Below are positions 1 to 5,707 of a DNA stretch of 8,266 nucleotides, in pieces. Position 1 is the stretch's first letter, and every line of letters starts with the position of its first letter. A model generated the notes under the pieces. That model was not told where the DNA came from, made no database searches, and was given only the letters and a program-made list of their open reading frames with translations. A program made the position numbers and the translations under genes. The DNA comes from CAG-177 sp964587915 (GTDB lineage Bacteria; Bacillota; Clostridia; Oscillospirales; Acutalibacteraceae): contig CAZPMK010000049.1 in the NCBI GenBank assembly GCA_964587915.1, positions 1-8,266 on the forward strand, written 5' to 3'.

Positions 1-44
1 CACCGCAAGCGGTCCCCCTCCCTTTAGGCAAGGGAGGCGATTTG

Positions 45-69
45 AATCGTGCCTTGCTACAGAAAATAA
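45..69 (+). repeat. Direct repeat unit, copy 1
   Basis: First copy of a 25-base direct repeat containing GCCTTGCTACAGAAAATAA; the second copy begins 85 bases downstream. The two copies differ at one position (G49 against C134). Each follows a GC-rich hairpin, so the repeated unit probably includes that hairpin. Confidence 0.8.
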
Positions 70-129
70 TCCGAAATATATATCATGGCTGAATTGTATT
101 TTCGCCCCTCGTCAGAGGGAGGCTAACTA

Positions 130-154
130 AATCCTGCCTTGCTACAGAAAATAA
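130..154 (+). repeat. Direct repeat unit, copy 2
   Basis: Second copy of the 25-base direct repeat at 45-69 (24 of 25 bases identical). It follows the hairpin at 106-119 and is directly followed by the segment 155-185, which recurs at the right end of the window. Confidence 0.8.
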
Positions 155-185
155 GCTGTGATTTACTTTGACCCCCTTGCCTAAA
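155..185 (+). repeat. Window-flanking direct repeat, left copy (truncated palindrome)
   Basis: This 31-base segment matches 8119-8149 at 29 of 31 positions in the same orientation. In the right copy the sequence continues into a complete GACCCCCTT/AAGGGGGTC stem. Here it stops after the loop and AAA and runs into unrelated AT-rich sequence, so this copy has lost its right arm. Confidence 0.8.
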
Positions 186-308
186 ATCACACCGTACCAT
201 TACGCGAAAATCGGCATTTGAAATATATCTCCGCATTGTTTTTTATGTTACGGTAGAAATTAAAAAACCAAAAAATTATTATTTTCTTTATAAAAAAGCG
301 ATAATTGA
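186..308. other. AT-rich upstream region of the first operon
   Basis: Non-coding and AT-rich, especially 256-300, which has runs of A and T. It leads directly into the promoter at 309-337. No hairpin, operator or reading frame stands out. The A/T runs just upstream of the -35 box could serve as an UP-like element or a regulator-binding area; that is inference only. Confidence 0.5.
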
Positions 309-337
309 TTGACTAAACGGCATAAATTGTATATAAT
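309..337 (+). promoter_or_regulatory. Sigma-A promoter of the four-gene operon
   Basis: TTGACT at 309-314 (five of six consensus bases) and a perfect TATAAT at 332-337 are separated by exactly 17 bases. Transcription should begin near 344, about 25 bases before the start codon at 369. This is the only strong promoter seen ahead of the four closely spaced genes. It also shows that an in-frame ATG at 309 lies upstream of the transcript and cannot be the start. Confidence 0.85.
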
Positions 338-353
338 AGTTAAAAGATTTCCT

Positions 354-361
354 GAAAGGAG
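354..361 (+). promoter_or_regulatory. Ribosome binding site fixing the start at 369
   Basis: GAAAGGAG lies 7 bases before the ATG at 369. The reading frame is open from an ATG at 309, but that codon overlaps the -35 box and has no ribosome binding site. The internal start at 369 also yields a clean lipoprotein signal peptide. Confidence 0.85.
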
Positions 362-368
362 TTTTTGC

Positions 369-941
369 ATGAAAAAGGCTTTTTCACTGCTTCTTGCGGT
401 ATGTCTCCTGCTTCTTGTCGGCTGCACAAGCACGCCGAATGACAGCTCTGCAACAACCGTACAAAGTCCCGAAAGCTATGTGGGCGAGGGCTTGCTCACG
501 TCGATGAAGCTCCTGCTTTATTCAAACGAATATTTTGTGAATGAGGTTTTTATCTGCGGTTCTTTGACTCCCGAAAACGGCAAAAGCGTTGAAAAGGATT
601 CTCAGCTTTACTACCGCGTAATTTCGGATAAATTCAGAAATCTTGCCGAGCTTGAAAGCTCCGTTCGTTCCTCTTATACGGAAGAGGCGGCACAAAAGCT
701 GCTCGGCATGAACAAATACGCCATGATAGACGGTATGTTCTGCGTAAATTCTTCAATGCTGAACGCAAAAAGTGTACCGTCGCAATGGGATATAGAATCA
801 ACAACGGCACGCATGATATCCGAGAACGAATGTGAATTGACCGTTCCCGTAACGAAAGCCGATTCAAGCACAGCAGTTATTACCGCCACGGCAGTACGCA
901 TTGACAGCGGTTGGCGGCTCAACGATATATACGAAGGATAG
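369..941 (+). CDS. Small lipoprotein, resembles IseA/YoeB-type autolysin inhibitors
   Basis: Encodes 190 residues. The N-terminus is a lipoprotein signal: KK at 2-3, a hydrophobic run at 5-17, and the lipobox L-V-G-C with cysteine 19 as the lipidation site, so the mature protein should sit on the outer face of the membrane. A Ser/Thr-rich linker (20-36) precedes a globular domain at about 40-187. Its pattern (YYRV near 81, then helix 91-113 containing SSYTEEAAQKLL, IDGMFCV at 120-126, alternating beta strands, and a final GWRLNDI) reminds me of the IseA family. That family inhibits DL-endopeptidase cell-wall hydrolases in Bacillus. The match is by pattern memory, not alignment, and a plain hypothetical lipoprotein is the alternative. 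First gene of the operon, directly behind the promoter; the next gene starts 10 bases after its stop. The ATG at 309 is rejected as the start. Confidence 0.75.
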   Translation: MKKAFSLLLAVCLLLLVGCTSTPNDSSATTVQSPESYVGEGLLTSMKLLLYSNEYFVNEVFICGSLTPENGKSVEKDSQLYYRVISDKFRNLAELESSVRSSYTEEAAQKLLGMNKYAMIDGMFCVNSSMLNAKSVPSQWDIESTTARMISENECELTVPVTKADSSTAVITATAVRIDSGWRLNDIYEG

Positions 942-944
942 GAG
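941..944 (+). promoter_or_regulatory. Ribosome binding site fixing the GH2 start at 952
   Basis: GGAG overlaps the last base of the upstream TAG stop and sits 7 bases before ATG 952. The frame extends upstream to a TTG at 901 inside the previous gene, but no ribosome binding site precedes it. Family proteins also begin close to the residues encoded from 952. The overlap suggests translational coupling. Confidence 0.75.
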
Positions 945-951
945 CGACAAA

Positions 952-2709
952 ATGGGCGAATTGAGAACTCAATGGTTTGACAAGGTTGACAGACAGCTTC
1001 CCCTTTCCGAATATCCGAGACCCCAATTTGAAAGAAAAGATTGGCTGTGTCTCAACGGCGAATATGATTATGCGATAACCGACGAAAATGCTTCCGCACC
1101 GAAAAAATACGACGGCAAGATACTTGTCCCGTTTTCGATTGAATCGGAGCTTTCCGGTGTAGGCAAGCAGCTAAAGCCGAATCAAAGGCTGTGGTATCGC
1201 AAGAAATTCACCGTAGGCAACGAATTTAACGGCAAAGAGGCTCTCCTGCATTTCGGTGCAGTCGATTGGCAATGCAGCGTGTGGGTAAACGGCAAGCTCG
1301 CCGGTGAACACACGGGCGGATATAATCCGTTCACATTCAACATAACTCAGCTTCTTGTGTCGGGTGAAAACGAGCTTGTTGTAAAGGTGTACGACCCGAC
1401 CGATTCGGGGCATCAGCAAAGGGGCAAGCAGGTGCTTGTCACAAAGGGCTTTTGGTACACCGCAACCTCGGGCATATGGCAGACGGTGTGGCTCGAACCG
1501 GTAAATCATTGCCGAATAGACTCTCTTCGTCTTGTCCCCGATATAGACACGGGTGTTATCCGCATATCGGTCAACAGAACCTGCAAATGCGGCGGCAAGC
1601 TCTATGCAAAAATTCTTGACGGTGACAGCATTGTTTTTGACGGTGAAATTGCGGACAAAGCCGCCGTTCCCGTTCCCAATGCAAAGCTGTGGAGTCCCGA
1701 AAATCCGTTCCTTTATTCATTGATATTGACCCTTGACTGCAACGGCAATCGGGATGTTGTTTCGAGCTACTTCGGTATGCGTAAATTCTCCGTTGTTAAA
1801 GATGACAGAGGCATTCCGAGACTCGGGCTAAACAACAAGCCATATTTTCAAAAAGGACTGCTTGATCAAGGCTATTGGCCCGAAAGTCAGCTGACTGCTC
1901 CCACGGATGAGGCTATGATATTTGACATTCAAAGCATGAAGGAGCTCGGCTACAACATGCTGCGAAAGCACATCAAGGAGGAGCCGCTACGCTGGTATTA
2001 TCATTGCGACAGGCTGGGTATGCTTGTTTGGCAGGATATGATAAGCGGCGGACAGTATATCGGAAACGTGCTTGCAGGCGTGCTTCCGAATGTCAACATT
2101 CATGTTAAGGATAATATGTACAAGGCGTTCAAGCGAACGAAACCCGAATGGAGGCAGGAGTTCAAGGACGAGCTTTTCGGCATGATAGACAATCTTTATA
2201 ACTGCGTTTCCGTTTGCTGTTGGGTTCCTTTTAATGAGGGTTGGGGACAGTTTGATGCAAAGGAAATCGGTATTGCGGTCAAGAATTACGATCCGTCGAG
2301 ATTCGTCGATCACGCAAGCGGCTGGCACGATCAAGGCGGTCCGGATTTCAAGAGTATACACAAGTATATTCTTCCCGTGAATGCTCCGATGCCGTTCAGA
2401 ACAAAGGGCAGACCCATCGTTTTGAGCGAATACGGCGGCTACAGCCGCAACATTACCGAGCACGCATGGAATCCGAAGCGTTCGTTCGGATACATAATGT
2501 TTGCGGGAGCCAAGGGACTTTCAAACGCCTACAGGCGACTTCATGAAATGCAAATAATTCCGCTCATAAAGAGGGGCTTGTGTGCTACGGTATACACTCA
2601 GGTGAGCGACGTTGAATTTGAAGTAAACGGCATATACACATATGACCGAAAGATTCTCAAGCTCGATGCCGATATGATTCGCAGTATCAACGAAAAATTA
2701 ACATATTGA
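952..2709 (+). CDS. Glycoside hydrolase family 2 (beta-galactosidase/beta-glucuronidase type)
   Basis: Encodes 585 residues with no signal peptide, so it should hydrolyse an imported beta-linked glycoside in the cytoplasm. The order is typical of GH2: an N-terminal sugar-binding jelly-roll domain (about 25-185, with WYRKKF near 81 and GGYNPFTFNIT near 122), an Ig-like domain (about 187-282, with LWSPENPFLY at 246-255), and a TIM-barrel catalytic domain (about 285-585). Catalytic features are intact: N-M-L-R-K-H at 335-340, the acid/base Glu429 in PFNEGWGQFD, and the nucleophile Glu493 in IVLSEYGGYS. The length matches the compact GH2 subgroup rather than the roughly 1,000-residue LacZ. The C-terminal VSDVEFEVNGIYTYDRK segment is also typical of that subgroup. 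Substrate cannot be fixed from sequence: galactoside, glucuronide, mannoside or another sugar are all possible. Second gene of the operon. No transporter lies beside it. Confidence 0.93.
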   Translation: MGELRTQWFDKVDRQLPLSEYPRPQFERKDWLCLNGEYDYAITDENASAPKKYDGKILVPFSIESELSGVGKQLKPNQRLWYRKKFTVGNEFNGKEALLHFGAVDWQCSVWVNGKLAGEHTGGYNPFTFNITQLLVSGENELVVKVYDPTDSGHQQRGKQVLVTKGFWYTATSGIWQTVWLEPVNHCRIDSLRLVPDIDTGVIRISVNRTCKCGGKLYAKILDGDSIVFDGEIADKAAVPVPNAKLWSPENPFLYSLILTLDCNGNRDVVSSYFGMRKFSVVKDDRGIPRLGLNNKPYFQKGLLDQGYWPESQLTAPTDEAMIFDIQSMKELGYNMLRKHIKEEPLRWYYHCDRLGMLVWQDMISGGQYIGNVLAGVLPNVNIHVKDNMYKAFKRTKPEWRQEFKDELFGMIDNLYNCVSVCCWVPFNEGWGQFDAKEIGIAVKNYDPSRFVDHASGWHDQGGPDFKSIHKYILPVNAPMPFRTKGRPIVLSEYGGYSRNITEHAWNPKRSFGYIMFAGAKGLSNAYRRLHEMQIIPLIKRGLCATVYTQVSDVEFEVNGIYTYDRKILKLDADMIRSINEKLTY

Positions 2710-2728
2710 ATTAACACGGAGTTTATAT

Positions 2729-3706
2729 ATGAGCGAAAGTTTTGGTGTCCGTCTGCGGCTTCTCATTATTGTTGAAATTCTCACGCTGTATACGGATGAA
2801 TTTAATTTCTTAACCGTTGACGAGCTTATCGAAAAGCTCGAAGAATACGGACTTACGGTAACACGCAGGACACTGCTGAACGATATAAAGACATTGAACA
2901 AGACCTCATTTAAGGTCATTTGCGTGAATCGTCCTCAGGGAAAGGGGTATTATATTGCAAAAAGCTACTCCTATGTTTCCCTTCATCTCATGCTTGAAGC
3001 GGTATATTCTTCAAGGGTTCTCACAAGTGACGGTGTGGCGGTCATAGAAAATCATCTGCGTTCAAACGTCTGCATTCCGACTCTTGAGCTTTTGACCGAG
3101 ACAACGAAAAATCTTAATTTCCAGAGCGGAAAAGAAGTGGTTTCTCTCGAAGTCCTGCGTAATCTGCGTCTTGCAATTCATTCGGGAAAACAGGCTCGCT
3201 TGACGGTAACGCAGCGTGTCCCCGGAGATTCGTTTTCCAATGCATTCAAAGCAACATCCGTAACGGTCAATCCGTGGAAAATAGTGATAACCTCCGAGAC
3301 CTCGGCTCTCGTTTTCACGCTTCCCGACGATCCTGCAAGTCCTAAATTTCTCACTATGAACCGCATTGCGGGCTGTGAAGTTCTCGACACCGATTCCGAC
3401 AATGTATTTGACGGTGACCCGCTCACTTCACTCAACTATTTTGACAATTCCGAGGCATCGGCAAGCCGTCGAAAATACGAATGGCTTATTATCAGCTTTG
3501 AAGAAAAGTATTCCGAGCTTGTCGAAAACTACTTTGATTCTCCCCTGCAGTTCAGACGTTCCGAGAAAAAAGGCTATATTGATGCCAAGCTCAACGCTCT
3601 TGTTGATGAAAAGCTCATCGGCTGGCTGTATATTCATTCGGACAAAATTACCGTCGTTGCACCCAAGGGACTGAGCGAATTTATGTCCCGAGGCACGTCG
3701 GAGTAA
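2729..3706 (+). CDS. WYL-domain transcriptional regulator with N-terminal helix-turn-helix
   Basis: Encodes 325 residues. An HTH_11/DeoR-like winged helix occupies about 5-75: a first helix (VRLRLLIIVEILTL), then LTVDELIEKLEEYG, and a recognition helix near 45-57 (TRRTLLNDIKTLN), with the wing ending in GKGYYI. A helical linker follows (80-130). A middle WYL-like beta domain (about 137-235) includes VNPWKIVI and FLTMNRIAGCEVLD. The C-terminal WCX-like part (about 248-323) has FEEKYSELVENYF and VVAPKGLSEFM. In this architecture the WYL/WCX part senses a ligand, often a nucleotide or nucleic-acid-like molecule, and the HTH binds DNA. The Trp-Tyr-Leu tripeptide itself is not seen, so the ligand site is divergent. 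ACGGAG at 2716-2721 lies 7 bases before the ATG. It lies within the operon, so it probably regulates the operon or its own promoter; that is inferred from position. Confidence 0.85.
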   Translation: MSESFGVRLRLLIIVEILTLYTDEFNFLTVDELIEKLEEYGLTVTRRTLLNDIKTLNKTSFKVICVNRPQGKGYYIAKSYSYVSLHLMLEAVYSSRVLTSDGVAVIENHLRSNVCIPTLELLTETTKNLNFQSGKEVVSLEVLRNLRLAIHSGKQARLTVTQRVPGDSFSNAFKATSVTVNPWKIVITSETSALVFTLPDDPASPKFLTMNRIAGCEVLDTDSDNVFDGDPLTSLNYFDNSEASASRRKYEWLIISFEEKYSELVENYFDSPLQFRRSEKKGYIDAKLNALVDEKLIGWLYIHSDKITVVAPKGLSEFMSRGTSE

Positions 3707-3718
3707 AGAGGTAATCTT

Positions 3719-4861
3719 ATGCTTAAAAAATTTCTTGCGGTGCTTCTTGCCGTAACATTTATTCTTTCCTTTGCCGCCTGCGGTAAAAAAGAACCGACCG
3801 AGCCGATTGACCTGCCCGATAAAAGGGTTGCCGTTCTCGTCGCACCTAAAGAACAGTATCCCGAGGATTATCTTGCGGCACAGGAGCTTGCGGCGGCATA
3901 TCCCGACAATGTTATCATTAAAGAATACTCCGACAGCAGAATCCTTAAAGCGGGCAATCCTCCGATAATGCAGCTCTCACAGGAGCTTGCGAAGGATCCC
4001 TCCGTCGGTGCGATAGTCTATGCAAGAGCAACGCAATATACATCCCTTGCAATTTCCTCCGCAAAAAAAATAAATCCCGACCTGCTGACGCTTTGCATCG
4101 AGCCTGAGGATTTATTGGATTCCGTTTCATCATTTGCCGACCTTGTACTTTGTGCAGATTGGGAGAGTGCCGCATCGGACATCATATCAACAGCAAAAAA
4201 GAACGATGCAAAATATTTTGTGATGTTCTCATTCAACCGCCACACCGAAAATCCGCTGTACGCGGCTGAAAAATCATACTTTGAAAATATCTGCAAAGAA
4301 AACGAAATCACCTTTATTTACGACAGTTCCGTTGACCCGACCTTCTCGGGCGGAATGGAGCAATCCAAGCTCTATGCAAGAGAATCGGTTGCAAGACTTA
4401 TTGAAAATAAGACCATTGAGGGCACGAATGTTGTGCTTTTCTCTACCGACAGTTCTATTCAATCCACGCTTGTAGCCATTGCACGGGAGAGAGGCTTTAT
4501 GTATATTTGCCCCTCCTTCCCCACTGCTTATAACGGCGTTTCCGAAAATGTTGATATCGCACTTCCCGAAAAGATATCGGATACCGCCTCCTATATAAAA
4601 GCTCTTTCGGAAGCACTTCCGACCGACAGTGATGCACGGCTGTTTGCTTACTCATATCCTCTCGCCTCCACGCTTCTCAGCGGTGCGGTGATAACTGCTT
4701 TTGATATGCTCACCGGCAAGACTACCGCCGAAAATCTTGCAGAAAGAGTTTCTTTGAGACTCGGCGACCTTGACGGCAACGGTACTCTTACCGTTAAGGC
4801 GAATGAAGATTATCCCAATGTGTTCGCCTGCTACAGCTACGGCTTTGAAAAACTCGGATAA
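3719..4861 (+). CDS. DUF3798-type lipoprotein, periplasmic-binding-protein-like
   Basis: Encodes 380 residues. The signal peptide has KK at 3-4, a hydrophobic stretch at 5-18 and the lipobox F-A-A-C with cysteine 21, so it is a membrane-anchored extracellular lipoprotein. The mature part alternates strands and helices as in type I periplasmic-binding proteins: RVAVLVAP at 36-43, then a conserved DPSVGAIVYARA block near 93-104. Further on are ADLVLCAD at 140-147, a FSFNRHTENPLYAAEKSYFE block near 170-189, NVVLFSTDSSIQSTLVAIA near 238-256, and a final ITAFDMLTGKT segment near 328-338. These blocks match my memory of DUF3798, a clostridial lipoprotein family related to BMP/Med-type binding proteins. 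The ligand is unknown, and no ABC permease or ATPase is adjacent. AGAGG at 3707-3711 lies 7 bases before the ATG. Last gene of the operon, 8 bases before the terminator stem. Confidence 0.85.
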   Translation: MLKKFLAVLLAVTFILSFAACGKKEPTEPIDLPDKRVAVLVAPKEQYPEDYLAAQELAAAYPDNVIIKEYSDSRILKAGNPPIMQLSQELAKDPSVGAIVYARATQYTSLAISSAKKINPDLLTLCIEPEDLLDSVSSFADLVLCADWESAASDIISTAKKNDAKYFVMFSFNRHTENPLYAAEKSYFENICKENEITFIYDSSVDPTFSGGMEQSKLYARESVARLIENKTIEGTNVVLFSTDSSIQSTLVAIARERGFMYICPSFPTAYNGVSENVDIALPEKISDTASYIKALSEALPTDSDARLFAYSYPLASTLLSGAVITAFDMLTGKTTAENLAERVSLRLGDLDGNGTLTVKANEDYPNVFACYSYGFEKLG

Positions 4862-4868
4862 AAAAATT

Positions 4869-4898
4869 ACACGGCTGTGTTTTTACGCACGGCCGTGT
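4869..4898. terminator. Bidirectional intrinsic terminator between convergent genes
   Basis: ACACGGCTGTG (4869-4879) pairs with CACGGCCGTGT (4888-4898) over 11 bp with a single G-U pair and an 8-base loop. On the plus strand a T-rich run (TTTTGTTATGTTT) follows. On the minus strand the A-run at 4861-4866 becomes a U-tract. It can therefore end both the operon stopping at 4861 and the minus-strand gene whose stop codon is at 4909-4911. Confidence 0.9.
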
Positions 4899-4908
4899 TT
4901 TGTTATGT

Positions 4909-5559
4909 TTACTTTTTATTTAACCGTCCCACATAGCTGAACGCTTCAAACACGGCTATTACCGAAATAAATGCACATGATATTATCAGCGACCAGCCCA
5001 GCTCAACGGTGCCCTTTGCAAGATTATCGAGCGTTGCTTCAAGAGCGATTATCCAAAGGCAAGCCTCACCCGAAAGCAACGAGAAGATGTGAAGTCCCTT
5101 TACCTTGTCGCCTATCAAAGCAACATCTATCGCAATAAAAGCGGCACTCAAAATGAACATCGGGAGCAGGAGCTTATAGAGCCAAACGAAATGCCCTGTC
5201 TTGTTGGCAATAAAGAAAACATATCCGACAATGACGGTAAAGCACGCAAGTGCGGTAACTGCGGGCGGCGTTATTTTAAGTACGGGAAGAACCGCACAGA
5301 CCCAAACACAGAGCAAAGCACCTACAACATAGCCGAACCAATAATCATATTTATCAAAGGATAAATCAAGAGCTATGCAAAGAGTTGAGGGAAACACAAG
5401 CAGAGCGGTGAATATTGCCGCATAGCTTTTCGCACCCTTTCCGGGAGCTTTTAGCGTACTTTTTTTATTTGCAACGGGAGCGTTATTCGTTGCGGTACCG
5501 CAAGACGGGCAGGCATTCGCACCGTCGGGCAATTGATTGCCGCAATTTGAACAAAACAT
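4909..5559 (-). CDS. Zinc-ribbon protein with about six transmembrane segments
   Basis: Encodes 216 residues. The first 22 residues form a zinc ribbon, CSNCGNQLPDGANACPSCG, with cysteines 3, 6, 17 and 20 likely binding one zinc ion. A polar Lys-rich linker (about 25-44) leads to a membrane domain with hydrophobic stretches near 46-65, 76-95, 99-118, 127-149, 158-175 and 187-208. The C-terminus is basic (GRLNKK). Such ribbon-plus-membrane proteins are common in Clostridia and mostly uncharacterised; no enzymatic motif is visible. The ribbon is probably cytoplasmic since no signal peptide precedes it. The start is secured by AAGGAGG (minus strand, 5573-5567) 7 bases upstream. It is a single-gene unit, convergent with the operon to its left and divergent from the DUF1015 gene. 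I do not know its function. Confidence 0.85.
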   Translation of the reverse strand: MFCSNCGNQLPDGANACPSCGTATNNAPVANKKSTLKAPGKGAKSYAAIFTALLVFPSTLCIALDLSFDKYDYWFGYVVGALLCVWVCAVLPVLKITPPAVTALACFTVIVGYVFFIANKTGHFVWLYKLLLPMFILSAAFIAIDVALIGDKVKGLHIFSLLSGEACLWIIALEATLDNLAKGTVELGWSLIISCAFISVIAVFEAFSYVGRLNKK

Positions 5560-5580
5560 ATATCTGCCTCCTTTTTACTC

Positions 5581-5609
5581 ATTATACAATACGGAAAATT
5601 AAAAAGCAA
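5581..5609 (-). promoter_or_regulatory. Possible promoter of the zinc-ribbon gene
   Basis: On the minus strand a perfect TATAAT (5586-5581) follows a weak -35, TTGCTT (5609-5604), at 17 bases. The transcript would start near 5574, immediately before the AAGGAGG, giving a leader of only about 15 bases. The -10 is strong but the -35 matches only half the consensus. Confidence 0.5.
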
Positions 5610-5625
5610 TATGAAAATATAATCA

Positions 5626-5654
5626 TTGACAAACTTTTAAGATTATTGTAACAT
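5626..5654 (+). promoter_or_regulatory. Promoter of the DUF1015 gene
   Basis: A perfect -35 TTGACA (5626-5631) and a -10 TAACAT (5649-5654, four of six consensus bases) are separated by 17 bases. The start should be near 5661, leaving a leader of about 47 bases. That leader holds a short AGCG/CGCT hairpin (5671-5683) and ends with AGGGAG at 5693-5698, 9 bases before the ATG. The -35 boxes of the two divergent promoters lie only 16 bases apart. Confidence 0.7.
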
Positions 5655-5707
5655 ATATTTATAAATTTAGAGCGAGCCTCGCTTGCCGAAACAGGGAGAT
5701 TAAAACT

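Larger units (their letters stand above)
1..185. repeat. Left-flank block of small palindromic repeats
   Basis: This non-coding stretch is a mosaic of short repeat units. A perfect 8-bp hairpin (CCTCCCTT, loop TAGGC, AAGGGAGG) lies at 17-37. A smaller one (CCCTC, loop GTCA, GAGGG) lies at 106-119. The 19-mer GCCTTGCTACAGAAAATAA occurs at 51-69 and again at 136-154, and the match extends to 24 of 25 bases over 45-69 and 130-154. The segment 155-185 ends in TTGACCCCCTTGCCTAAA, the left arm and loop of a hairpin that is complete at 8134-8156; the right arm is missing here. Segment 73-96 matches the reverse complement of 8076-8099 at 21 of 24 positions. No open reading frame with a ribosome binding site is present. 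I read this as a cluster of MITE-like or REP-like intergenic elements, partly degraded; the family name is unknown to me. Confidence 0.75.

Noticed and set aside
1..154. CRISPR array
   Set aside because: Only two copies of a 25-base repeat at an 85-base interval, with hairpins rather than unique spacers between them, and no cas genes.
191..254. Inverted repeat ACCGTA (191-196) and TACGGT (249-254)
   Set aside because: Six bases separated by 52 bases of AT-rich sequence is expected by chance and matches no known operator.
309..368. N-terminal extension of the first lipoprotein from an ATG at 309
   Set aside because: The ATG overlaps the -35 box and lies upstream of the predicted transcription start. 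It has no ribosome binding site, and it would bury the lipoprotein signal peptide that begins at 369.
901..951. N-terminal extension of the GH2 gene from 901
   Set aside because: The TTG lies inside the upstream gene with no ribosome binding site, and the extra residues are unlike GH2 N-termini, whereas 952 has GGAG at the right spacing.
1987..2463. Minus-strand open frame of 158 codons inside the GH2 gene
   Set aside because: It lies entirely antisense to the catalytic domain of an intact enzyme gene, with no start signal and low-plausibility composition.
5089..5364. Plus-strand open frame of 91 codons inside the zinc-ribbon gene
   Set aside because: It is antisense to the membrane domain of the supported minus-strand gene and has no ribosome binding site or domain.
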